Under the pieces are notes generated by a model. That model searched no databases. It worked only from the letters and a program-made list of their open reading frames with translations, and was not told the origin of the DNA. From Gyrodactylus bullatarudis (lineage: Eukaryota > Platyhelminthes > Monogenea > Gyrodactylidea > Gyrodactylidae), in contig SSNU01000119.1 of the NCBI GenBank assembly GCA_012064415.1, positions 679,911 to 743,910 on the forward strand: 64,000 nucleotides of DNA. Reading direction: 5' to 3'. Numbering within the stretch: position 1 is the stretch's first letter; every line of letters starts with the position of its first letter. A program made the position numbers and the translations under genes. Shown here one piece after another: positions 12,036 through 23,752 of this stretch.

Positions 12036-13707
12036 ATGTCTACAGGCGATGATTCGTGTGAAATTGTTGACTTTGCAGAGGTCGACTCTTGCAATGGCCT
12101 AAACCTGGCCGATAAATACTTTTCAAGACATTTTCGCAATATCTTGAGAGTTGTAAGTAGGTTTAAAGTGATTTCCAATAGCTCTGTTGGCGACCCATCG
12201 ATTGGAAAAACTCTTTTTATCATTCCTGCTTGAAAGACGTTATAAACTTGGTCTATGCCATATTTTTTGTCTCCCTGCTGGTATTCAACTACACCTACGG
12301 GTTTTTTTCATGTCTGGCCACAGAGGCCAAGAGAAATCATTCCACTCCTAATTTCTTTTTAACCCATCCAACCCTGAACAACAATCAAAGTAAAACGGAA
12401 GTAAATGTAGTAATGTTTAGCTTTCCATGATAACATTTGTGCATCCATGACGACGGTGTTAATTGTCGATATTCTCAACTTTTTAACCTTTATCATTGGT
12501 TTCTACATGTACAGGATTCGAGATAACGATGTAATATTCGCATTAGTTGAAAAGATTTTCCTATTCACTACTTCAGGATATGTCCCATTGAAAGATCACC
12601 AGAAAAAGGTCAGTTAATTCACATTTGAAATCATTATTTTCCTCTACAGCTCTTGTGGAGTTTCCGAATGTTTTTCACTCTCGGTATAATCTGGATACTA
12701 GTGACAATTACTGGCAAAATTTTGTATTCTATCTTTTATGCTGAGATAAATCCTTTCAATATTCAAATTGATCATGTTTACTCTTCGTACGTTTTGTCTT
12801 TTCAATTTTTTTACCACATACACACTACTACTGAGATAAAATTTCCTTTGATCTCACTAAGAATTGAGCATATTTACGTGTCATTTCAAAGAGAGAGAAA
12901 AATTAATTTTTTTTCCTTTTCAAAATACCAATTAATTATAACTAGGAAACATGAGAGAAACCTAGTCTCATCAAACTAATTTTCCCTTACCCACTCTTTT
13001 AGACAATTTATCCTGAGCATTTTCTTGCTGATGTTGGACTCTCTGGGATATTTGTTTATGAACTTAATCGTCATGGTAGGGGCTCTAAATTATGAAATTC
13101 ACTGTGAATGTATTATAATCTATGCAAATGCCATTCTGGCCATAACAAAAATAAGATCAATGAAATTACAGCACATTGAACGAGAACTGTTAACAGTGAG
13201 AAATGCAATTTCAGAACTCAACAGGGCCAACATGTTTATGACAAATTTGATTGTACTCTTCTGCATGGTTAGGGTCGCAATAAGTTTGTTTATTCAATTG
13301 GATATGTTTTTCTTCTATAGATATTGCCAATATCATTGATCAAGATTTGGTCTCAATGTGGTTTTTTAGTCTCTACCTAATCTTCCAATGGTCCTTCCCA
13401 ATAATACTTCCATACATTCAGGCAGCTCGCCTTGATGGGGTTTGTAGGAAGTTTAAGAAATTCTCCCTTGACATGAAGACATATGGTTACAAAGATGCCT
13501 CAAATGAAGAGTTGAACAGCTTCATGATTTTCACCTTGATCAACAAATTTAGGGTACATCAATCCTTTGGTCAATTAATTTTTTTTTCTTCAGATTAAAC
13601 TTCTTTTCCTACCGGTCAGGGCTTCCTACATTTGCTTCATGGTTATTTTGATCATTGCGAGTCCAATCATCATGTTGCACCTGAGGAATCTGCAAATATT
13701 CAACTAG
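12036..13707 (+). CDS. gustatory-receptor-like seven-TM protein
   Basis: Exons 12036-12152, 12182-12389, 12421-12608, 12650-12786, 13003-13283, 13321-13553 and 13594-13707 give 1,278 nt, a 425-aa protein in one frame. This is the size of an insect-type gustatory receptor. Several hydrophobic segments are visible, for example VINLVYAIFFVSLLVFNY, FRMFFTLGIIWILVTITG and WFFSLYLIFQWSFPIIL. The segment LLTVRNAISELNRANMFM resembles the family's loop with a conserved LN. The short last exon encodes the final TM (SYICFMVILIIASPIIM) after a phase-0 intron, as is common in the family. Introns of 29 and 31 nt are present. It could be a ligand-gated channel or chemoreceptor; family membership is inferred from layout and weak motifs, without a search. 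Confidence 0.6.
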
Positions 13708-14607
13708 AGGAGAAATATATAATCAAATAAAATTTGTGAATCTATGGACATGTAATTTGAATAAATAAACATCTTTTATAATTACACCAAATTACGCCGT
13801 TGGTCTAACGGGTTTCTTTGCTCATATCTCCTATTGTGTGTGAACCATGTACTGAATTTATGAGTCGATTGAATAACTGGAAGTAGAAGTAGACAAGAAT
13901 CCTTTGTTCATTCCCTAGAGAAAAATCAAATTACTATTTATTATAGATTTCCTTTTGCTTGTATGATATTGAAACCCTATGCGTCTAACGTCAATGAAAA
14001 TATCGTATATTTTCTTGCATAGTTCTACACACACTTTGGGATAAGCAAGACAATACAGGGAAGAAAGTATGTGTATTCTGTACAATTTCTTTAGCAGACA
14101 TTATGATAATATCTGTATACAATATAATTCTATTGTTATTGTGGATCATTTCTGTAAGACAAGGCACAATGTGAATTAATTCTCCTTAACCAATCAAAAT
14201 AGAGTGTATTGGTGCTACTAAACAAAGGAGATCAAGTAATGAATGTTTTCCTACGCAATTCATTGTTAAGCATAAACTTTTTGTATTATAGCCAATGAGA
14301 GAAATTTTAGGATTTGAAAGAGAACATTTTCTTGAATAAAAATCTACAGATTCAATAGGAAATACAGATCAAAATCGGTTGTTTGGGCAAGGTGATCCTA
14401 GGTGAAACAACTTGACGATTGGGATCTGTGCCCCCAGAAGGAAAATTCAACATTCTATAACTGTGAGTTTTCAATATTATCGGCATGATAAAGACGAGAA
14501 ACATTCAAACTGGATATATATACTTTCCGGATGTTTTTCTTTGATTGAAAAAAAGTCAAATCAATTAGATTTATAAACTTCTTATTTCCTCTTCAACAAG
14601 ATCCACA
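13708..14607. other. intergenic region upstream of fibrillar collagen
   Basis: No coding region is supported. It should hold the 3' end of the receptor gene (AATAAA-like sequence near 13760) and the promoter of the collagen gene. Confidence 0.5.
14515..14522 (+). promoter_or_regulatory. candidate TATA box for fibrillar collagen
   Basis: TATATATA inside GGATATATATACTTTCC, 86 bp upstream of the collagen start codon. This leaves room for a transcription start about 30 bp downstream and a short 5' leader. Inferred from position and sequence only. Confidence 0.35.
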
Positions 14608-17600
14608 ATGAAGTCCAGAATTCTAATCGGACTCGTAATACTCGTGGCTATCCTCTTCAGCAATGTAAGATGTAAGTGAGAAATGGCAAAATATTCATTC
14701 TCTGAATTGTTTACCTGTTAACTTTTCCCCAATAGCTGATCCACAGAATTACGATTACTCTATAACAGGAGAGGATTCTGATGATGCCCCTCCGGAAACA
14801 ACAACAACAACGACTACAACAACAACGACAACAACCCCAAAACCCACGACAACAACAACTACAACCACCCCAAGACCCACGACCACAACAACTACAACCA
14901 CGCCAAGACCCACGACTACAACAACTAGGGCTCCAAGGAGGACTACTCAAGCTCCTCCTCCCTCAGATGACATCATGGGTCCAATCTCGGTGAGTGAATT
15001 TGACATTTTTCGATAACTAGAATGAGATATATCGATTACTGAATAAAGAAGACCAAAGATTTGTGGATAAAAATAAACCTTAAACACAACAGGGATATGA
15101 TTTAAAAGAGACAGTCTAGTATTCGACAAAATGAAACATGATTACAGTTTATATTCGTGTAATTGAATAGTTTTATTTCAGGTTAAAGGACCATCAGCTC
15201 CTCTACCTCCTGTAAAGGGCCCTATGGGACCACCAGGAGATGTTGGTTCACCTGGTGAACCCGGTAAACCTGGACCTGTTGGTGGTGCTGGTCCTCCTGG
15301 TCCTCCAGGTCTTCCTGGTAACGATGGACCAAGAGGAGAAATTGGCCCACAAGGTGCTCCAGGTAGAGATGGAAAACCAGGAAAAGATGGTGAAGTAGGC
15401 CCAATGGGAATTAAAGGATCCCCAGGCCCTATGGGCACTATGGGTCTTATTGGACCAAATGGCCCAATGGGAAATCAAGGTGCACTCGGTAGACCTGGTG
15501 AGAAAGGTTCCATTGGTAATCCTGGTACTGTTGTAAGTTTAGCATTGTTCATCGAAGATTAAACTTTTCTAATTTCTACTTGAAAACTGCTATAGGGTAG
15601 AAGAGGTCCTCAGGGAGAGAAAGGACCACCCGGCCCTACCGGACCAAAGGGTCCATCTGGTTCACCTGGTGCACAAGGTGCTACTGGCTCACAAGGTGTT
15701 CAAGGTCAAGATGGAGAAGCTGGTGCCCCAGGGGCTCCTGGTCCTCAAGGTCCAGTTGGACCAATCGGTATGACCGGACCTGGTGGTTTTAAGGGTGATC
15801 CTGGTATGCCTGGTATCCTAGGCTCCAGAGGAGATCCCGGCGATCCAGGTAAAGATGGTATTCCCGGCTCTACAGGAGACATTGGTGATCAAGTAAGGTG
15901 TTAAAAATTATTTAAAGATGACTATTTTCTAATTTCCAATATTTTAAAAGGGATTTGACGGTAAAAATGGAGAGCCAGGACCCAAGGGAGAATCTGGTCA
16001 AACTGGAATGCCTGGCGGTCCTGGACCAAGTGGTCCAAGAGGTAGACCCGGTATTTCTGGTCCATCTGGTGATATCGGTCCTAAGGGCTCTGAAGGTCTT
16101 CCAGGAAATCAAGGTGCACCAGGTAAAATGGGTGAACAAGGTATGGACGGAGAACAAGGAGGACGAGGAGAACGTGGCCCACCTGGCGATGTTGGAAAAT
16201 TCGGTCCAAGAGGTCCACCAGGCTTTGAAGGAGGCAGAGGAGATGTTGGTTTCCCTGGTGCCCCTGGTATGCCTGGTAATCCTGGCATGGACGGTATTCC
16301 TGGTAAACCTGGTGACCAAGGTTTCACTGGTGCTGATGGCCCCATGGGAGCCAAGGGACCAGTTGGTCCTCAAGGTTTACCTGGCAAAAATGGTGAAGCA
16401 GGTCCAAGAGGTTATCCTGGCTCAGATGGCCAAGATGGCTCAAACGGTTCCAGAGGTGCTCCTGGTGCTAGAGGAGAAACTGGTAAACCAGGAGCTGACG
16501 GAGAAGCTGGAGCACCAGGTGAACAAGGTCCCCCAGGTCTTCCTGGCCCTACAGGACCAGCTGTAAGGTTTTTTTCAAAAGAGGTTAATACTCATTGTAA
16601 AACTTTTATTTCAAGGGACAACGTGGTAACCGTGGAAATGACGGAGAATCTGGTGCCCCAGGTAAACCAGGTGATCAGGGAGCTCAAGGTATGCCTGGCA
16701 CCAGAGGTCCAAGAGGTGAATTGGGCAAAGTTGGTGACGAAGGTCCTCAAGGTGTTGAAGGCGAAAATGGCCCAGCTGGTCCAAGAGGCTTACCTGGTGC
16801 TGCTGGCACAGTAGGTGAAAGAGGAGGCGACGGAAAAGATGGTCCTCCAGGTAGACCAGGTCGAGATGGAGAAGATGGCAGACAAGGTCCTTCCGGTAAA
16901 AGAGGAGCCAAGGGAGCAAAAGGACCAATCGGCGGTAAAGGACCCAATGGCGAAGATGGTGATAAAGGCAGAGATGGACCCCGTGGTGCCATCGGCAAAC
17001 CTGGTAATCAAGGAGGTGCCGGTGAAACAGTAAGCTAAAGCTTTTCAAATTTAGTAAATCATTAATCATCTTTATATATAGGGACCTGCTGGACCTCCAG
17101 GCCCACCTGGACCTACGGGTCTTAGAGGCAAAAAAGGCCCAGCTGGAAATAATGGTATTGATGGAAAAATTGGTGAGCCAGGTGAAAAAGGTCCAGATGG
17201 TGAACCTGGTCCAGCCGGTCCACCTGGTCAAATAAGAAGCTCACTAGAGAAGAACACAAGTGTTGGAGAAACTGGTGAGAAAGGTCCAGCTGGTGCACCA
17301 GGTCGAGATGGTCGTCCTGGTCCACCTGGTCCAAGAGGTGATCCTGGTATGGATGGTAAGCCAGGAGCACCTGGTGAAAAGGGACCAGATGGTGCTCAAG
17401 GACCCCCAGGGGCTGACGGTAGAGACGGTGCTCCCGGAAAAAGAGGTCCCAGAGGACAAGTTGGTGAGCCTGGAGATAATGGAGATGCTGGTGAGCCAGG
17501 TGATGATGGTCCACAAGGAATGAATGGACCTCCTGGTGATATGGGACGTACTGGTGCCCCAGGTGAAAGAGGAGAAAAAGGTGATGCTGGTGAAGTTGGA

Positions 17601-19472
17601 CCCGATGGTGCTAATGGCAACACTGGTCTGCAAGGTCCTGCAGGTGATAGAGGTAAAGCTGGTGCTCCAGGAGCTGATGGTGAACCTGGAGAGAAAGGAG
17701 ATAAAGGTCCCAAAGGACCTCAAGGCTCCTCAGGCAAAAGAGGAGACCAGGGACCTACTGGAGAAGCTGGTGAAAATGGAGCTCCTGGAGGAGAGGGAAA
17801 AGCTGGTCCCCAAGGTAGCAAAGGACCAATGGGTGCTCCTGGACCTGCTGGTAAACCAGGACCAAGAGGAGAAAAAGGTCCTAATGGTTCACCTGGTCCA
17901 GATGGAGGTCAAGGTGAAGACGGTCCCCAAGGTTCAATTGGCCCACCTGGCGAGATAGGCTTAGAAGGTCCACCAGGTCCTCCTGGTAATGATGGACCTA
18001 TGGGAAGAAATGGTCCAAGTGGAGATATCGGTGATCCTGGTGCTGAAGGTCCAGATGGCCCAGAAGGACCACAAGGTCCTGCTGGCATTTCAGGTCCAAG
18101 AGGTAAACCAGGCCCTGCTGGAAGTGATGGAGAAGATGGTAAAGATGGAGAAGCCGGACCTGAAGGTTTCAAAGGTCGCACAGGACCTGCTGGTAGCCCT
18201 GGCAAGCCTGGTAAAAATGGCAGCGATGGCCATAAAGGATTAGGTGGAGATATTGGCAAGCAAGGTGAAAAGGGAGAACGCGGCAGAAAGGGAATTGCTG
18301 GTGATCGCGGATACAAAGGTCCAACTGGTTTGCCTGGTAAAGTTGGTGACCCTGGTGAGCCCGGTCTTCCTGGCGAGGATGGATATCAAGGTGCTCAAGG
18401 TACAATTGGTAGACCTGGTCCCCAGGGTGAAGACGGTCTTCAAGGTCCAGAGGGTCCTCAAGGTCAAAGAGGTCCACCCGGTCCTCCAGGCTCTCCTGGT
18501 ATCCTTATGGCTCATGATGAAGCTCTTCCTGATCTTCTCGGATCTGATGTTATCGAGAAGCCTGATGGAAGTAAAAAAGCTCCTGCTAGATCCTGCAGAC
18601 ATCTCGCCATGCACAATAATGATCTTACTGATGGTCAGTTTCACTTCTTCTTCATATCTTAGTATGAATTTTTCTAATCCTTGTCTTATATGATAGGTAA
18701 CTATTGGATTGATCCAAACGGAGGCAAGATCGATGATGCTATCCAAGTTTTCTGTAAACTATCTTCAGGTATGACATGCATCAATCCCAAGGATGGAGTT
18801 ATCAAACCAACTGAATTCTCTGAAGCCATTAACGGAAAAGATAACTGGATTTCAAAAGTTACCAAGAGAAGAGTTAGTCTTGAACTAAATAATTGTAGTC
18901 TGATCAAGTTATAATGGATTATCCTCCTTACTTTAGCTTCAATACAAGATTGAGGGCAGTCAGTTATCCTTCTTGAAGCTTCTCAGCTCCAAGGCCACTC
19001 AAGAATTCACAGTAACATGCAGAAATAGTGCAATCGTTGATATGGAAAATAACACCAAGCTATTGTCCGACAATGACAGATACATTGAATTCAACGGTGA
19101 TGCTTTCAGTTACTCTGTTCTTAAAGATGACTGCAAGGTAATTGGAAAGAAATAAAATATCTAAATAATAGTTCTTGAAGAAAGTTGAACAGATATTGGT
19201 TCGTTGCAAAATGAATTGGTTGGTTTGTATTTGAGACTGCCAACCAGAAGACAAACGAACCAATTGCTTTTCAATCAATTTTAAAATGATTACGTGTAAC
19301 AGATCATAATTGAACTTAAATTTTATAGTACAAGAAAAATTCCTATGGATCAGCCATTTTGGAGGTCAAAGCAAGAGCCCAACGCTTACCAATAAGAGAC
19401 GTCTCATTCCCAGATGTCGGTTCATCTGGTCAAGAGATCGGTCTCGAAGTTGGAATTGTCTGCTACGCTTAA
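14608..19472 (+). CDS. fibrillar collagen alpha chain (COLFI C-propeptide)
   Basis: Extracellular fibril-forming collagen. Ten exons (14608-14671, 14736-14989, 15182-15532, 15596-15892, 15951-16562, 16616-17029, 17082-18633, 18697-18872, 18937-19137, 19329-19472) total 4,065 nt, 1,354 aa. The order is: signal peptide, short acidic segment, Thr/Pro-rich mucin-like stretch, triple helix, C-propeptide. No VWC or TSPN domain is seen. The helix runs from 15218 to 18497: about 1,008 Gly-X-Y residues plus one 10-residue break, close to the canonical 1,014. The C-propeptide has [29 protein letters not shown] and a terminal VCYA. Six of the usual eight cysteines remain; the second and third are replaced (AMHNN, GGK). 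Helix exons start on Gly codons but are far larger than the 54-bp ancestral units, implying intron loss. Confidence 0.93.
14840..14935 (+). repeat. 33-bp coding minisatellite
   Basis: About three tandem copies of a 33-bp unit encoding P-[KR]-P followed by eight Thr, within the mucin-like N-terminal part of the fibrillar collagen. It is likely O-glycosylated and prone to length change. Confidence 0.75.
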
Positions 19473-21499
19473 TCGAGCAGAAAGTTCAAAATTCAAAACT
19501 AAAAAGTCAAAAGAACCGCCAAAAAAAGTCAATTTTTAGCCAAAAAAGATATTTATGTATATTTCACAAATTTTTAAAGCCGATTTTCCGAAACCAAATT
19601 ATGCCCTCAAATCTCTATCTCCTTCTGTCAAGATATGATAAAAGTTTACAGAATTATAATCTTACTACAGAATTTCATAAAAATTCATTGAAATTTCTCA
19701 CAGAATTCACAGCTGTAATCAAGAGAAAATGATAATTTTTTAAATGTGTGTATATTCGACATGGCTGGCTTCAGTTGTTGAACTCAAATCGAATGTAACA
19801 TTTCCAGATCTATCTCCATCCTGTAATATTCAAAAGTCTTTCTTTATTCAATTATATCTAAGCTATAAAAAAGACCAATAATGAAGATGGCGTGTGTATT
19901 GTGTAAAAAAATACGATTGTATATTTCGATTCATCAACAACTCCATCGAGTCAATGATCAATGCTACGTGTAATAATTATTAAAAATTCAAATCGAGATG
20001 GAAAAGGTTTATGTATTTGTATTTGTAAAAATTGAAAAATAGAAGAAGAAGAAGAAAAAGTGGAAATCTGTCTGTTCCTAGTCCCAAACGTTCATTCATG
20101 TGTGTATCTTATCCGTGTCATTCTGATACTCATTCTCTCTCATATTGTGGTTTTTCGACACAACAAACAACAAGAAAAAATAAAATACTATTCAAATCAA
20201 AGATTAACAATTCTCTTTTCCATTTCACCTTGCTTACAGAGGGAATACTCACCGTTATTGTACAAAAGCTGAAGTTCCATGAAGCCTCATTATAGACAAA
20301 AACATGCATTTATCTGTATGCTGATCATAAGAGATAAGATAAGAATGCATGTAGAGTCTATAAGTGTTGCACTCTCATATTATACAAATCACTGCAATTA
20401 AAGGTGGGTGGGTTGGCCACGTGGCTCGAGAATTCATGAGGAATACATCTTCATTTGAATTGAGAGTGTAACTTTTCAATATGTTCTGTGCTCAAGTCAT
20501 TTATTGCTTTGTATTTATATATCTGAGTTATTAGTCCTGATTGGTTCACTCAAGGCAAGGGATAGGTTTCAACATGGTTTTTCTACTCTTCTCATGTTTG
20601 TATGTTATATATGTAGCTTACTTTTAGTGTGAGTGTCGATTCGAGATATAATTTAGTAGTACAAGAATTGCATACGAGCAAAGCAGAGAGGACTCTTGAA
20701 GAGAGTGTGATTTTTCTTTATAGAGAGAAAATCTCTTTCACTCGTTGTCATGTTGTTGAATTGCTACATACCAACCGATGAGACTTGTATGTATGAAATT
20801 CTCTTTTTTTTGCACAACAAAACTCTAAAGTTAGGAAGTATTTTTGGCATATCTAACATTTTCGAATACCAGTTCATATAGCACAGTACTCTTGGGAGGT
20901 TTTGTATATACATTTTTCTGTGTGAAAGAGACTTCTTTTCGGGAGTACTCGTCGTGAATATTGATCTCTCTCTTTCGACATAACTTCCTCTATTAAATTT
21001 ACACTGTGCAATGCAGAGAGTAGTCAGTGAGTATAGTAATTGATTGTTTCAGAATGAAAAAAATACCACAATTACTATTAGAATTTTTCCTCCCTTTAGC
21101 GTACTTTAACGATAAGTTTTTTATTCATGCGACATTTCACGCTTACACGATATGAGAGTGATAATTTTGATAACTATCCTCTATTCGAGACGTCTATTTG
21201 AAAGAATATTTAATTTTTTTCGTAAAATTTCGACACGTGTAATATTTATTTAACCGAAACGGTTTTCAAAATTACATTTCAGCCATCTGTGACTAAGGAT
21301 TATTCAGTTCAGAAAGGAATTCTCTAAAAAGTACACGCTACGTATGTAAGCGCATGTGATTGATAATTATAATTCAATATATATAGTAGTCGAAATTTGA
21401 TCTATAATGATAGCACTACAGATTATAATTGTGATAGATAAATCTCGGTAATCAATAAAAAAGATTAATGAAAGAAACTAAAATAATTATCTGATTTAT
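19473..21499. other. gene-free region between collagen and EF-hand genes
   Basis: No supported gene. The open frames around 20032-20295 are low-complexity and have no splice-supported extension. This includes the collagen 3' UTR and the shared 3' flank of the minus-strand EF-hand gene. Confidence 0.5.
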
Positions 21500-22458
21500 T
21501 TACAAATTATTGGTTGGAGAAAAGTCAGTGTTCTCATTCCTCAGCTTTTCTAGCAACTGTAGGAAAGATTTTGCATCTAGAATGTTACGTCTCTTTCGAT
21601 CGTTCATCCTTATCCAATCGTTGATGTATTTGTCTAATTTTCCCGTCAGCATATACGCCACAACTGATTTGATGTCTTCCTTGTCAATGTAACCTGTCTC
21701 GTTGACATCGAGTAACCGAAATAATTGTCTTTCGCCAAGTTTCCTATAAAAGCAATGACTCAAAAAATAATTACCCAATATTTTCATAGGGAATGTTCCT
21801 AGTGAATTGAATTATCTCGTCCAGGGGAACATAACTCGGATGACGACACACGAACCATTTATCTAACATAAACTTGATTAAACTTGATTAAATGGAAAAG
21901 CATATAAGGAATCGGACATACCTTGATGATATTCTCTTCAATATCAAAGTCTCTAAAGATTTCTGCAACTGAGTTGGCACTTACGTAAATGCGTTGTTCA
22001 CTCGTTATGGTCTGGAGGAGTTTCAGAGCACTAACAATGTGCTCACGGATATCGTTCATCTCCATAGCCTTTTGGTCCATCTTTTTCGCTTCTACCCTAA
22101 GAATAAGGAACTTTTTAAATCTTTCACTAAAGTTTCGCGCCCACAACTTGAAGTCTGCAAAGAGTTTTTTATTCTTGAAAGCCTCGTTGAAGGAATATTC
22201 ATCTTCTTCCAAATTACGGTTTATTACATTCATCAAAGGTGCTTGAACTGGTTTCGAAGGGGTTTTTGCTGAAAACAATGGAAGGATAGGCTGTTTACAT
22301 TCTTCCTTGAATAGAGATTGCTCTCGACTCCTATTGTGGACTAGTAGCGTTTTCTTGTTTATATGTCGATAACGGGCACTGGGATCAAGGCGCGGTTCCA
22401 TTGAAGTTCCCAATGGCAATATATTGCTAGTTCTATTATTCAAGTAGGTTCCAAACAT
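21500..22458 (-). CDS. EF-hand domain protein
   Basis: Three exons (22458-21922, 21872-21775, 21743-21500) give 879 nt, 292 aa. The C-terminal third has one good EF-hand: RQLFRLLDVNETGYIDKED, with the calcium loop D-V-N-E-T-G-Y-I-D-K-E-D. An upstream, less canonical helical region (AEIFRDFDIEENIIK) may be a degenerate partner. The N-terminal half is basic and unrecognised. The 3' splice site of intron 1 lies in a tandem duplication, so only the distal AG keeps the frame open. The next upstream gene on the same strand is also EF-hand-like. The cellular role is not recognisable. Confidence 0.7.
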
Positions 22459-22761
22459 TGATTTTTATTCCTCAGGAAAGCTAAGGGAAAATCTTTTTAG
22501 AGGATAGAACTTGAATCTCAACATTTGGAAGTAGAAAGAAAACATAGTCTCATGGGTTTATGTCTTTTTTATTCAAACTTCTGGATGAAAATAAATATGA
22601 AAAGGTTTCTCTCCCCAGTTGTAAGGTAGCATATTCAAATGAATTCAGGACAGGGACACATCTCGTTTTTAAAAGTTGTTATGTTCCTCATTCCTAGGAG
22701 AAAAAAATAAAATGGAAGATATTCAATTCTGAGGGAAAGAGCTCAAAATGATTAGTTCTGC

Positions 22762-23508
22762 TTACACTCCACACCAATCTCGTAAAAGATTTGTTATTTC
22801 TTCTACAGAGACTTCTCGGAGACCTGTTTCATCTCGTCTTGACTGGAGCCAGAGTTCTACAATGTCGATGGGTCTGTCACGGGCTGTCTGAGCAAATATT
22901 CTCTTGATCTGGTTTACTGTCATCCCTTTGATCTGTTTGGTCCGTGAAGTGAAAAAGAGTCTACGCCATACTGCAACTCTGTCGAGAACTTTTTATCAGA
23001 AAGATTATTGAATTTTATCATTTTTTATAATAACTAACGCCTCGTTATCCTTTGGAGCTATTCCAAGAAGTTGGCAATATGTATTCTTTGATATTTGTCC
23101 AGTTTGCTTTCGATCGAAGCATTTCCAAAACATCTAAATAATGACACACAGGAAATATGTACGATTATTTATCCATAGTTTTTGTACTAAAACTCACAAT
23201 AACATCATCAGAGGATAAATCATTCTTTTCAAAGTAGTTGATGACATCTTCCCTTACCAGGATGTCGTCTCTATCTGTATCCATTTCATGGAAAATATAC
23301 AACATCATCTCCTGCTCTGAAGGGGGATGTCGAGTCTGGACTGTACATAAAAGATTAAAAATTATATAAAACATTGAAATATAAGGTTTTGAAAATAAAG
23401 CATCAGATGGTGGGTGAAAATTTTTCTTTTACCTGAAAAATCAATAGAATCCATCGATTGTAGAAGGAGTTTCTTCTTCGGGACTGGGGGCCGAGAGACG
23501 TCAGGCAT
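22762..23508 (-). CDS. EF-hand-like calcium-binding protein
   Basis: Four exons (23508-23433, 23340-23198, 23133-23039, 22978-22762) join in frame to 531 nt, 176 aa. EF-hand-like loops occur in IFHEMDTDRDDILVRED and in MFWKCFDRKQTGQISK, with a third weak site near SRRDETGLREVSVEE. The protein is small and all helical, as in calmodulin-type sensors, but the loops are imperfect: the twelfth position of the first is Asp. The stop lies in GTGTAAG, which could also act as a donor, so an alternative C-terminus is possible. Function unknown. Confidence 0.65.
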
Positions 23509-23752
23509 CTTTTTTTCTATTCTATCTGATTTCTTTTCTTTCAAACTAAGACTAGAAGTTATAATTACTGCTCATACAATCTGCTTCACTCTATTTTGTT
23601 ATCTCTCGATATGTTCGACGCAATAACTACTTTTTGTCAAAATTTGACGTCACAGCTCTTATTACAGCTCTTTAGCAATGACACAAGACCATTATTACTA
23701 ATGTTTGTACAAACTGTTACCTTATCTTTTGTATAATTCAGCAAACATTACA

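Noticed and set aside
13795..13870. Possible tRNA-like sequence (GCCGTTGGTCTAACGGG)
   Set aside because: No complete cloverleaf and no T-arm GTTCRA box at the right distance.
15178..18477. Long Pro/Gly-rich minus-strand frames over the fibrillar collagen
   Set aside because: Same shadow effect; no start context, splice sites or domains.
20032..20295. Open frames with Arg/Lys-rich start near 20032
   Set aside because: Low-complexity AGAAGA tract at the start, no conserved motif, no splice-supported exon.
22680..22762. Extra exon extending the 176-aa EF-hand protein past its stop
   Set aside because: Splice sites exist but the added tails (NEEHNNF or a hydrophobic stretch) look non-conserved; the simple stop is preferred.
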